DNA of 64,000 nucleotides, from contig NZ_JBQCZW010000004.1 of NCBI RefSeq assembly GCF_052089425.1, positions 62,001-126,000 of the forward strand. The letters are read 5' to 3'. The notes beneath the pieces are model-generated. The model made no database searches and was not told the origin of the DNA. It worked only from the letters and a program-made list of their open reading frames with translations. This document shows positions 16,089 through 24,589 of this stretch, piece after piece (the first letter of the stretch is position 1; every line of letters starts with the position of its first letter). Both the position numbers and the translations under genes were made by a program. The DNA comes from Ancrocorticia sp052089425 (lineage in GTDB: Bacteria > Actinomycetota > Actinomycetes > Actinomycetales > Actinomycetaceae).

Positions 16089-18755
16089 ATGACTGATTCG
16101 ACGAACAAGAAGCGGTCCGAACTCCTCGCTCACACGGAGGTACCGGATCGTGCAAACCTCGATGGCATTGAAAAGCGCTGGACAAGCCGCTGGGACGATG
16201 AACAGACCTACGCGTTTGACAGGACGGCAACACGCGAGGAGGTGTACTCGATTGACACCCCTCCCCCCACCGTCTCGGGTTCGTTGCATATCGGTCACGT
16301 ATTCTCTTATACCCATACGGACGCGATGGCGCGCTACCAGCGTATGCGCGGCAAGTCAGTGTTTTACCCGATGGGCTGGGACGATAATGGCCTGCCCACC
16401 GAGCGCCGCGTGCAGAACTACTACGGGGTGCGCTGCGATCCCTCGCTCCCCTACGATCCGGAATTCGTTCCTCCGCACGATGGAGGGGATGGCAAGTCCA
16501 TCAAGTTTGCCGATCAGAAGCCGATTTCGCGCCGCAACTTCATCGAGTTGTGCTGGACGCTGACGGAAACCGACGAAGGCCAATTCGAAGAACTCTGGCG
16601 CCAGCTGGGGCTCTCGGTCGATTGGAACCAGCACTACCAGACGATCGGCGCCAAGGCACAGAAGGTTGCTCAGGCGGGCTTCCTGAAGAACCTTGAGCGG
16701 GGCGAGGCTTACCAGGATCAGGCGCCCGGCTTGTGGGACGTCACGTTCCAGACCGCCGTGGCTCAGGCTGAACTTGAAGCCCGCGAGTATCCCGGCTCCT
16801 ACCACGCGCTTGCTTTCCACACGGAGGGCGGCGATGACGTGATGATCGAGACCACGCGCCCTGAGCTGCTGCCCGCTTGTGTGGCGCTCATTGCTCATCC
16901 CGATGATGAGCGGTACCAGCACCTGTTCGGCACCTACGTCACCTCCCCCATCTTCAACGTCAAGCTCCCCGTGGTGGCCCATACGGCCGCGGAAATGGAC
17001 AAGGGCGCCGGCATCGCGATGTGCTGTACTTTCGGTGATCTCACGGACGTCCAGTGGTGGCGCGAACTCCAGCTTCCCACACGCTCCGTGCTGGGCAAGG
17101 ATGGCCGCATCCTCCGCGATACCCCGGACTGGATCACGGATCCCGCCGGCCGCACGATGTACGAGCAGATGGCGGGCAAAACAGCCTTCTCCGCACGCAA
17201 GGCGCTTGTTGAGGCGCTTCAGGAATCCGGCGAGATGCACGGGCAGGCAACCCCGACCCAGCGCATGACCAACTTCTTCGAAAAGGGCGATAAGCCCTTG
17301 GAGATCGTCACCTCCCGCCAGTGGTACATCCGCAACGGTGGCCGCCCCTATGAGGAGGCCAACGGCAAGGATCTTCGCGATAACCTGATCGCCGCCGGTA
17401 ACGAGCTCTCCTTCCACCCGGACTTCATGCACGTGCGCTATGACAATTGGGTCAACGGGCTCAACACCGATTGGCTCGTGTCCCGCCAGCGCTTCTTCGG
17501 CGTGCCGATTCCCGTGTGGTACCGCGTGTCCGATACGGGCGAGGTCCGCTACGATTCCGTCATCGCGCCCGAATTCGAGCAGCTTCCGATCGATCCATCC
17601 AGCGATGTTCCTTCCGGTTTCACGGAGGATCAGCGTGATCAGCCCGGCGGTTTCTCCGGGGAGATTGACATCATGGATACGTGGGCCACCTCCTCGCTCA
17701 GCCCCCAGATCGTGAGTGGGTGGTTGAACGACGACGATTTGTTCCAACGCGTCTATCCCATGGACCTGCGCCCACAGGGCCAGGACATCATCCGCACCTG
17801 GCTGTTCTCCTCCATGGTCAGGGCTCACCTCGAGTTTGGCCAGATCCCGTGGAAGCGCGCCGCCATCTCGGGCTGGATTCTGGATCCTGACCACAAGAAG
17901 ATGTCCAAGTCCAAGGGCAACGTGGTCACGCCAATGCACCTGCTGGAGAAGCACGGTTCTGACGCGGTGCGCTACTGGGCCACCTCCGCACGCCTTGGCG
18001 TGGATGCCGCCTTTGACGAACAGCAGATGAAGATCGGCCGCCGCCTCGCGATGAAGGTCCTCAATGCTTCGAAGTTCGCCCTGTCGATGGCGGGCGAAGG
18101 CGCAGCAGTTGATCTAGATCCGGCCTCCGTGACCGAGCCCGTTGACCATGCCTTACTCACTGGGCTGGCGGACGTGGTGGATGGTGCCACGAAGGCGTTC
18201 GATGCCTACGATCACACCCGCGCCCTCGAGTTGACGGAAACCTACTTCTGGACGTTCTGCGACGATTACCTCGAGTTGGTCAAGGATCGCGCCTATTCGG
18301 CCGATCCGGCAGCCAAGTCCGCGCAGGTCACTCTGAACATCGCCGTGGATACCTTCCTGCGCCTTCTGGCGCCGTTCATCCCGTTTGCTACGGAGGACGT
18401 GTGGTCTTGGTACCGCACAGGGTCCGTCCATCTGGCCGCCTGGCCACAGGCTGCGCCGCTGCGCGCCGCGGGCGCCGGAGCCGATCCGGAGCTTATCCGC
18501 GTGGCGGGCGAAGCGCTGACGGTGCTGCGCAAGGCCAAGTCGGAGAACAAGGTGTCCCAACGCACCTCCTACGCATGGGTGAACCTTGCTGTTGCTACGG
18601 CCGATCGCGGCCTATTCGATCTGGTCCATGCAGATCTGGTGAAGGCCGCCCACGTGCGTGGCGATCTTTCTGTGTCCGACGAATCCGACGGGGCGGTATC
18701 CATCGCCTCCTACGAGCTAGATCCGCCAGAGCCGAAGAAACCGCGAAATAAGTAA
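16089..18755 (+). CDS. valS: valyl-tRNA synthetase
   Basis: ValS charges tRNA-Val and edits threonine. The class I motifs are GSLHIGH (residues 64-70) and KKMSKSKGN. The sequence around them (DTPPPTVSG, MGWDDNGLPTERR) matches the shorter, archaeal-like ValS type found in Streptomyces and related genera; 888 residues is right for that type, which lacks the C-terminal coiled coil of E. coli ValS. The 136-base leader holds a CCCCAG/CTGGGG hairpin but no T-box core. A strong terminator follows the stop. Confidence 0.95.
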   Translation: MTDSTNKKRSELLAHTEVPDRANLDGIEKRWTSRWDDEQTYAFDRTATREEVYSIDTPPPTVSGSLHIGHVFSYTHTDAMARYQRMRGKSVFYPMGWDDNGLPTERRVQNYYGVRCDPSLPYDPEFVPPHDGGDGKSIKFADQKPISRRNFIELCWTLTETDEGQFEELWRQLGLSVDWNQHYQTIGAKAQKVAQAGFLKNLERGEAYQDQAPGLWDVTFQTAVAQAELEAREYPGSYHALAFHTEGGDDVMIETTRPELLPACVALIAHPDDERYQHLFGTYVTSPIFNVKLPVVAHTAAEMDKGAGIAMCCTFGDLTDVQWWRELQLPTRSVLGKDGRILRDTPDWITDPAGRTMYEQMAGKTAFSARKALVEALQESGEMHGQATPTQRMTNFFEKGDKPLEIVTSRQWYIRNGGRPYEEANGKDLRDNLIAAGNELSFHPDFMHVRYDNWVNGLNTDWLVSRQRFFGVPIPVWYRVSDTGEVRYDSVIAPEFEQLPIDPSSDVPSGFTEDQRDQPGGFSGEIDIMDTWATSSLSPQIVSGWLNDDDLFQRVYPMDLRPQGQDIIRTWLFSSMVRAHLEFGQIPWKRAAISGWILDPDHKKMSKSKGNVVTPMHLLEKHGSDAVRYWATSARLGVDAAFDEQQMKIGRRLAMKVLNASKFALSMAGEGAAVDLDPASVTEPVDHALLTGLADVVDGATKAFDAYDHTRALELTETYFWTFCDDYLELVKDRAYSADPAAKSAQVTLNIAVDTFLRLLAPFIPFATEDVWSWYRTGSVHLAAWPQAAPLRAAGAGADPELIRVAGEALTVLRKAKSENKVSQRTSYAWVNLAVATADRGLFDLVHADLVKAAHVRGDLSVSDESDGAVSIASYELDPPEPKKPRNK

Positions 18756-18764
18756 CATGCGAGC

Positions 18765-18790
18765 AGCGCCCGGCTTCGGCCGGGCGCTTT
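18765..18790 (+). terminator. intrinsic terminator after valS
   Basis: GCGCCCGGC (18766-18774), a TTCG tetraloop, and GCCGGGCGC (18779-18787), followed by TTT. A 9-bp GC-rich stem with a stable UUCG loop ten bases after the valS stop. Confidence 0.88.
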
Positions 18791-18881
18791 CGTCGTCGTC
18801 GATCTCACAATCGGACACGGCATCAACCCGCGACCGATCGTCCGCTAGCCTTGCCCCAACCATTCGAACGGGGAGGACATC

Positions 18882-19931
18882 ATGCGAAAGTTGTGGGGTA
18901 TCGGTGCGGCGGTGATGCTGGGGCTGGCGGGGTGCTCTCTCGGCTCGGGGGCGGATTCCCCCTCCCCCGGCGCCTCCGCCCCGCCGAGTGCGCAACCGAG
19001 TCCCAACGCCTCACCAGTTCCCTCGTGCGCCGATACCTCGCCCGAAGAAGCAGCTGATGCCGCGTTCGATCAACTCCCCGATCCGTTCGGTGATGACGAG
19101 GAAATGAACGCGAGCAATGGCTGGGATCGCCACTACGCGGACACATCCGGTTACGATCCGTGCGCCGCGCTCTCGTGGATCGGATTCCCGCTGGCAGGCG
19201 GCACCGTCTCCTCCCCGTATGCGATCGCTCTGTTCGTGCACGGCGAGTATGAGGCGGCGCCCGATGGCTCGGAGTACGGATGGGGCCCAACAGTAGAGCG
19301 CCTCTCCGATGATTCGATCGAGGTCACCTACCAATGGCCCAAGGACGGGGAATCCAACGCAGAAGCCTCCGGCACCACCGTCATCACCTACACGTGGGAT
19401 GAGGCGGCGCGCGAAATCGTGCCGTCGGGTGATGTGGATGGCGGCCCAGAATTCGACACCCCGGGTGGCGATCCCACACCGGACCTTCCAGAAAATGCCT
19501 ACCCCGGGGCGGGCGGCCCCGCCCCCGACGGGGCGAAAGCCATCACCTCCGTGTACACCCCCTCCTCCAGCTCCCCCGAGATCGCCATGATCGTGACGCC
19601 CAGTGGCAACATCGGTTGCGATTTCACGACTAACCCGGACTACGGGCCGGGCTGCGGGGTCGAATCCTACATTCAGGATGCGCCCTACGGCGGCGATGAA
19701 TCGGGGAACAACTGGTGGTTCTTCTTCGATGGTGGTCAGGCAACGCTGGGCACTAAGGGTGACGCCCCGTACTACATCACCCCCGGCACCGAGGGGCAAG
19801 AAGTGGGCTACGGTGACGTGGTGTACTACAAGAACTTCGTGTGCGCCTCCGAGGAGACGGGGCTGACCTGCTGGGATTCGAACACGGGGCATGGCGTGTG
19901 GATGAGCGGCGACGCCTCGGAAACGTTCTAA
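18882..19931 (+). CDS. LppP/LprE-like lipoprotein
   Basis: The signal peptide ends in a lipobox, LAGC, with Cys18 as the lipidation site, followed by a Ser/Pro/Ala-rich tether of about 30 residues. The next part contains DPCAALSWIGF and an IALFVHGEYEA strand, matching the LppP/LprE lipoprotein domain of mycobacteria. The last 120 residues are a second domain beginning MIVTPSGNIGCDF with several further cysteines, likely disulfide bonded. It sits on the outer face of the membrane; no enzymatic role is evident. GGGGAGG precedes the ATG. The next gene begins ten bases after its stop. Confidence 0.78.
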   Translation: MRKLWGIGAAVMLGLAGCSLGSGADSPSPGASAPPSAQPSPNASPVPSCADTSPEEAADAAFDQLPDPFGDDEEMNASNGWDRHYADTSGYDPCAALSWIGFPLAGGTVSSPYAIALFVHGEYEAAPDGSEYGWGPTVERLSDDSIEVTYQWPKDGESNAEASGTTVITYTWDEAAREIVPSGDVDGGPEFDTPGGDPTPDLPENAYPGAGGPAPDGAKAITSVYTPSSSSPEIAMIVTPSGNIGCDFTTNPDYGPGCGVESYIQDAPYGGDESGNNWWFFFDGGQATLGTKGDAPYYITPGTEGQEVGYGDVVYYKNFVCASEETGLTCWDSNTGHGVWMSGDASETF

Positions 19932-19941
19932 GGAGGGGCAC

Positions 19942-20682
19942 ATGACTACTCTCGGCGATCTGGTGACCGTCACCACCGATCCGAACGGGAAACTGCAGGT
20001 GCTCGTGGATTCGGATGGAAACTACCTTCTGGCCGCCGCGGCCCTCGCCGACCTCATCGATCGCGGGCGCCTCACGTTCGCCCCGTACGGCCCACACCCC
20101 CAGATTCAGGTCCTGAGCTACGCCCCGGTGCCTGAACCGTCTCTCACCACGTGCCTGTCCCACTTACAGAACAAGAATGTGTCCGTGACGGACCCCCGCA
20201 ATCTTCTTCGGCACATGTACGGAGGGCCACGAGGGCACAAACCGATCTTCGAGAGCCTGGTGTATGAGGGCGTTCTTGGCCCAGCACTGCCCTCCTTGGG
20301 GTGGAAGCGATACCCGGTGGCGAACCCGCCATACCGCGAGGGCCTTCTGGGTGAGCTCTACGGCGCATTCTTCGGTCCAGAGGTACCCAGAGAACCGATC
20401 AGGCGGATTGCCGCACTCCTAGCGGTGGGCGATATGAAGGTGGGTTCGCTCCTAGATCCTGTTCTGGACTGGCCGGGGGCGAAGCCGCCAGGCGCGCCAG
20501 ATCTCACGGGCAGGCAACGCGAGGAAGCGCTCGGGCACATGAGAGCGCGCGGTCATTTTCTGGCCCAGAACGATCCCGTGGCGCAGGTAGCTCTGGCCAT
20601 CGTGACCCCTGAGTACGAATCGCCGTTTTGGACCCGGTCCAGGTTTGATGGCTTCACAACTCGTCTCGGTCGCTTCAGGTGA
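19942..20682 (+). CDS. GPP34-domain protein
   Basis: A 246-residue cytosolic protein whose beginning (YLLAAAALADLIDRGRLTF) matches the GPP34 family, related to yeast Vps74/human GOLPH3, which in actinobacteria are small proteins of unclear role, possibly binding phospholipid headgroups. The later segment FFGPEVPREPIRRIAALLAVG fits the helical core of the same fold. It is ten bases from the upstream lipoprotein gene with AGGAGGGG before its ATG, so the two are cotranscribed. Function is inferred from family only. Confidence 0.65.
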   Translation: MTTLGDLVTVTTDPNGKLQVLVDSDGNYLLAAAALADLIDRGRLTFAPYGPHPQIQVLSYAPVPEPSLTTCLSHLQNKNVSVTDPRNLLRHMYGGPRGHKPIFESLVYEGVLGPALPSLGWKRYPVANPPYREGLLGELYGAFFGPEVPREPIRRIAALLAVGDMKVGSLLDPVLDWPGAKPPGAPDLTGRQREEALGHMRARGHFLAQNDPVAQVALAIVTPEYESPFWTRSRFDGFTTRLGRFR

Positions 20683-20726
20683 TCATCGGTTCGTTTTGAA
20701 AGGGACGACGCCGGGTTCCTCCGCCG

Positions 20727-21470
20727 CTAGTGCCCGTGCGTCAGCCCCGTAATCGCGGCGATCACCTGTTCATATGAGGCATCCTGAGCAAAGAATTCGC
20801 CGTTGATGCGGCCGTGGCGCAGGACGATGATGCGGTCCGCGATGGCACGCACATCCGTGAGATTGTGGCTAATGAGGATCACGCCCTTGCCCATCTCGCG
20901 CAAACCCTCGATGTAATTGAGAACGTCGGCAGTTTGGGACACGGAGAGCGAGGCCGTTGGCTCGTCCATCACGAACAGGCTCGGTTCGGCCACGAGGGTG
21001 CGCGCGATGGCCACGCCTTGGCGTTGGCCTCCCGAGAGGGCAGCGAGTGGAGCATGCACGTCAGGGATGCGCCCTCCAAGTTGATCCAAGTATTCGCGCG
21101 CCAGGCGATCCATCTCTTTGGTATCCAGCAGGCCCGCCTGACTCGTCAGTTCGCGGCCAAGGAAAATGTTGGACGTCACATCGAGGTTTTCACACAGGGC
21201 GAGCTGCTGGTACACGGTGGCGATCCCTAGATCGAAGGCCTCGCGAGGCGAGGCAATGGTGACGGGATGTCCTCCCACGAAGATGCGCCCTGCCGTTGGT
21301 GTCAGTGCTCCGGCAACCATTTGGGCAACCGTTGATTTACCGGCCGCATTGTCACCTACGAGGGCCACCACCTCGTGATCGTGCACGGAAAAACTCACGT
21401 TGTTGGCCGCCTGAACGGCCCCAAAGTGCTTGGTCAGATTCTCCACACGAAGAATTGGTGTCCGTGTCAT
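20727..21470 (-). CDS. single-domain sugar-type ABC transporter ATPase
   Basis: A 247-residue ATPase with Walker A GDNAAGKST (residues 39-47), Q-loop, signature LSGGQRQGVAIAR and Walker B SLFVMDEPTAS. It resembles the one-domain ATPases of fructose/ribose-type importers (FrcA-like). Its ATG lies within the stop of the ROK gene (ATGA overlap), so it is translationally coupled to a regulator rather than a permease. No permease or binding protein of its own is beside it; it may serve the divergent ggu transporter or an unlinked one. The Walker A has Ala where Gly is commonest (GxNGAGKST), a tolerated change. Confidence 0.82.
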   Translation of the reverse strand: MTRTPILRVENLTKHFGAVQAANNVSFSVHDHEVVALVGDNAAGKSTVAQMVAGALTPTAGRIFVGGHPVTIASPREAFDLGIATVYQQLALCENLDVTSNIFLGRELTSQAGLLDTKEMDRLAREYLDQLGGRIPDVHAPLAALSGGQRQGVAIARTLVAEPSLFVMDEPTASLSVSQTADVLNYIEGLREMGKGVILISHNLTDVRAIADRIIVLRHGRINGEFFAQDASYEQVIAAITGLTHGH

Positions 21471-22675
21471 TCCCCTACCCCCTTCGGAGAAGCACCGTCA
21501 GCGCGATCTGGCGATACCCCCATAGGGTTCACTCTCTCTTGTTCATCGTAAGCGAGCGTCAGTGCCCCCATGATCTCCGATTGGCCGGCCAGCGCTGCCG
21601 CTTCCACGCTCACCGTACCAGCGAACAGTGGCCGTCCTTCAATGGCATCGCGCATCGGGGCAAGCAAAAGTTCACCCGTGGCCGCAAGTTCGCCCCCCAC
21701 CACGATCTTTGAGGGGGAGAGTACCATCACCTGATCGGCTAGAACTCGCCCGATCTGGGTGCCGGCATCGCCCACCACCTGACGGCAGCCAATATCTCCA
21801 GCGTTGGCCTCGCGGATCACGTCCGAAACCGATGTGTAGCCGTGTGACAGCCGAAGGGATTCCACCAGCACGTTGGCACCCACAAGTGTGTTGAGGCAGC
21901 CACGGCCTCCGCAGTTACAGATTAACCCGGAGGGTTCCACCTGAACATGCCCGATCTCTCCGGCCGTACCGCGCACGCCGTGATACACGTGACCATTGAT
22001 AATGATCCCGGCCCCCGTCGTGTAGGTAGCACACACGTAGATCCCGTTAGCCACCCCGCGCAGTGCCCCGCGGCGCGCTTCTGCCACGGCGGCCGCGTTC
22101 GCATCGTTATCCACGCTCGTTGGGCGATTGAGACGTTTGGACAGGACGGTGGCGATCTCAATGTCTTCCCAGCCCGGGAGAATCCCGGCAACGGGGATCA
22201 TGCCGGATTCAGGATCTATCGGGGCTGCCATGCTCACCCCAACGGCGCTGAGCTCGTCTACGTTCGCGCCCAGATCCTCAACCAGTTCAGTGATGAGTAT
22301 CGCCGCCCGATCCAGCGTGGTATCTGCCCGATGCGTCAGTGGGAGGGGCAGGCTCTTGGACCGCTGGATGTCCAACGAGGTGTCTGAGATGGCGATGCGA
22401 AGAACTCGCCGGCCCACTTGAACGCCAGCGAGTAGCCCTGTTTGCCGAGCGAGAGAAACCAACTGAGCACGCCGTCCCGAATGAACAGTGCTCCGCGTGC
22501 GGAAAACTCCCTCGGCAACCAAGCGTTTCACCGTGTTCGAAATGGTGGCAGGTGAAAGGCCAGTAGCTGCGGTCAATTCAACCTGAGTGATGTGCCCGAA
22601 CTTGCGAACGGTTTCCACAACGCGAGCCGTATTGGCTTCACGTAGTGAAGCTTGCGATCCCGGTCCTATACTCAC
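21467..22675 (-). CDS. ROK-family transcriptional repressor
   Basis: A 402-residue XylR/NagC-type ROK protein. An N-terminal winged helix (VELTAATGLSPATISNTVKRL, about residues 33-53) is followed by the sugar-kinase fold and the ROK zinc motif CNCGGRGC after GTAGEIGHV. The kinase-like active site looks intact, so it could have residual kinase activity, but the DNA-binding domain indicates a sugar-responsive repressor. GTG 22675 lies six bases after TAGCGT (22682-22687), suggesting a leaderless transcript; the same site forms the palindrome GATA-acgc-TATC (22678-22689), a likely autoregulatory operator. It is divergent from gguA. Confidence 0.88.
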   Translation of the reverse strand: MSIGPGSQASLREANTARVVETVRKFGHITQVELTAATGLSPATISNTVKRLVAEGVFRTRSTVHSGRRAQLVSLARQTGLLAGVQVGRRVLRIAISDTSLDIQRSKSLPLPLTHRADTTLDRAAILITELVEDLGANVDELSAVGVSMAAPIDPESGMIPVAGILPGWEDIEIATVLSKRLNRPTSVDNDANAAAVAEARRGALRGVANGIYVCATYTTGAGIIINGHVYHGVRGTAGEIGHVQVEPSGLICNCGGRGCLNTLVGANVLVESLRLSHGYTSVSDVIREANAGDIGCRQVVGDAGTQIGRVLADQVMVLSPSKIVVGGELAATGELLLAPMRDAIEGRPLFAGTVSVEAAALAGQSEIMGALTLAYDEQERVNPMGVSPDRADGASPKGVGE

Positions 22676-22873
22676 GAGATAACGCTATCACTACTGAGCC
22701 TCCCCCGATCTACGCCTCACGGTATATTCGGTGCAAGACTTTGGAGTATTCTTTGCCGGACAGCATGCCTTAGCGTTTCGTTCCGAGGTGGCACATGCCG
22801 CGCTCACGCACACTTTCCACCGTCCCCTCGCGCCTGAGGAGCGGATGGTGAACGGCATCTGAAAAACTCATCC

Positions 22874-22886
22874 ACGCAATTTGCGT
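22874..22886. promoter_or_regulatory. perfect 13-base palindrome upstream of the ggu promoter
   Basis: ACGCAA-T-TTGCGT, a perfect inverted repeat ending seven bases before the -35 element of the gguA promoter. Its position suits an activator or a second repressor site. Confidence 0.5.
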
Positions 22887-22893
22887 TTATAGC

Positions 22894-22922
22894 TTGAAGT
22901 CAAGGGGGCAAGTGCCTATGAT
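22894..22922 (+). promoter_or_regulatory. promoter of the gguA-gguB-chvE operon
   Basis: TTGAAG (22894-22899) and TATGAT (22917-22922) are separated by exactly 17 bases, a strong housekeeping-type promoter. Transcription should start near 22929, inside the downstream operator. Confidence 0.7.
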
Positions 22923-22930
22923 TCCAAAAT

Positions 22931-22949
22931 AGAACGAATTCCTCGTTCT
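22931..22949. promoter_or_regulatory. operator-like inverted repeat at the ggu transcription start
   Basis: AGAACGA (22931-22937) and TCGTTCT (22943-22949) form a perfect 7-bp inverted repeat with a 5-base spacer, immediately downstream of the predicted start point. Binding here would block initiation; the divergent ROK repressor is the obvious candidate ligand. Confidence 0.6.
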
Positions 22950-22977
22950 GTTCCCACAAAGAAGCGCGGGAGTACAT

Positions 22978-24576
22978 ATGGCAAAGCAGCCTCCCCCAAT
23001 CCTAGAGATGCGTAACATCGTCAAGGAGTTTCCTGGCGTGCGCGCTCTAGATAACGTCACGATGACGGTTCAGGAAGGGGACATTCACTCCATCTGCGGA
23101 GAAAACGGCGCGGGTAAATCCACGCTCATGAAGGTCCTCTCGGGAGTTCATCCCACCGGAACGTATCAGGGTGACATCTACTTCAACGGCGAACCCGTGA
23201 AGTTCCACAACATCAAGGCCTCCGAAGAGGCCGGGATTGTGATCATCCATCAGGAGCTCGCTCTCATTCCAGAGCTTTCCATCACGGAAAATGTGTTTAT
23301 GGGATCCGAAATCCGTAAACGCGGCCTCATTGATTGGGATGAGCAGCGCCGGGTCACCACCGGGCTTCTGGACCACATCGGTTTGGCAATTGATCCCAAC
23401 ACGCCCGTCAAGAATCTTGGTGTGGGCCAGCAGCAGATGGTGGAAATCGCCAAGGCGCTGTCCAAGGACGTCAAGCTTCTCATTTTTGATGAGCCCACCT
23501 CGGCTCTGAACGAGGAGGATTCCGCCAATCTCCTTGACCTGATGCGCGATCTGAAGTCGCGAGGCATCACGTGCATCATGATTTCGCACAAGCTCAACGA
23601 AATTGCAGCCATCTCCGATGCAGTGACCGTCATCCGCGACGGTCAGACTGTTGAAACCTACCCCGTTGTTGCTGGAAAGGTTGACGAGGATCGCATCATC
23701 CGATCCATGGTTGGCCGCTCCCTCGATAATCGCTACCCGGATCACACGCCCAACCATGGCGAAACGATGTTTGAGGTCAAGGACTGGACCGTTGTCCACG
23801 AATCCATTCCCGATCGCCTCGCAGCCGATCGCTCCTCCTTTACGGTCAGGGCTGGCGAAGTTGTTGGTTTCGCCGGCCTCATGGGCGCAGGCCGCACCGA
23901 GCTGGCACGTTCGCTTTTCGGCAAGTCGTACGGGCAGTACCTTGGCGGGCAGATGTGGCTCAAGGGCGAAGAGCTTCGCTTAAACAACGTCAGTCAGGCC
24001 ATTAAGCGGGGCATTGCCTACGTTCCAGAGGATCGTAAAACGCTCGGCTTGAATTTGATCGATACCGTGGAAAAGACGATCGTCAGCGCCAATCTCCGCG
24101 GCATTGTCCACGGCGGATTACTCGATCTGGACGAACAAGCAGAGGTTGCCGAGCGCTACCGCAAGGATCTTCGTATCAAGACCCCGAATGTGCGCTCGGG
24201 CGTTTCTACGCTCTCAGGAGGCAACCAGCAGAAGGTTGTTCTCGGCAAGTGGATGTATCCAGAACCAGACCTGCTGATCTTGGACGAACCTACGCGAGGC
24301 ATCGATGTGGGCGCAAAGTTCGAGATCTACAAGCTGATTTTCCGCCTCGCGGATCAAGGCCGCGGAGTGATTGTCATTTCCTCGGAACTGCCGGAACTGC
24401 TGGGGATCTGCGATCGCATCTACACCATTTGCGAAGGCCAGATCACCGGCGTTGCCAACGCGCGCTCTACCAACCAAGAGGAGCTCATGCGGCTCATGAC
24501 CCTCACCTCCACCACCGCTACTGACCCAGATGCCACGGACGATACGGACGTCCCTATCGGCGCAGGCGCTAACTAA
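22978..24576 (+). CDS. gguA: multiple-monosaccharide ABC importer ATPase, double domain
   Basis: This 532-residue tandem ATPase powers sugar import. The first half has Walker A GENGAGKST (41-49), signature LGVGQQQMVEIAKAL and Walker B LLIFDEPTSAL. The second half has the reduced P-loop GLMGAGRTEL usual in this family, LSGGNQQKVVLGKW and LLILDEPTRGID. With the permease and ChvE-like protein downstream this is the GguA/MmsA type handling xylose, arabinose, galactose or glucose. GGGAG lies six bases before the ATG. Both DNA control sites upstream point to sugar-responsive repression by the ROK protein. Confidence 0.92.
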   Translation: MAKQPPPILEMRNIVKEFPGVRALDNVTMTVQEGDIHSICGENGAGKSTLMKVLSGVHPTGTYQGDIYFNGEPVKFHNIKASEEAGIVIIHQELALIPELSITENVFMGSEIRKRGLIDWDEQRRVTTGLLDHIGLAIDPNTPVKNLGVGQQQMVEIAKALSKDVKLLIFDEPTSALNEEDSANLLDLMRDLKSRGITCIMISHKLNEIAAISDAVTVIRDGQTVETYPVVAGKVDEDRIIRSMVGRSLDNRYPDHTPNHGETMFEVKDWTVVHESIPDRLAADRSSFTVRAGEVVGFAGLMGAGRTELARSLFGKSYGQYLGGQMWLKGEELRLNNVSQAIKRGIAYVPEDRKTLGLNLIDTVEKTIVSANLRGIVHGGLLDLDEQAEVAERYRKDLRIKTPNVRSGVSTLSGGNQQKVVLGKWMYPEPDLLILDEPTRGIDVGAKFEIYKLIFRLADQGRGVIVISSELPELLGICDRIYTICEGQITGVANARSTNQEELMRLMTLTSTTATDPDATDDTDVPIGAGAN

Positions 24577-24589
24577 AAGGATCCGCAAG

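Noticed and set aside
16356..17954. 532-codon open frame antisense to valS
   Set aside because: Mirror of the valS frame, His/Val/Leu-rich with no recognisable domain; the same is true of similar mirrors over ileS and folC.
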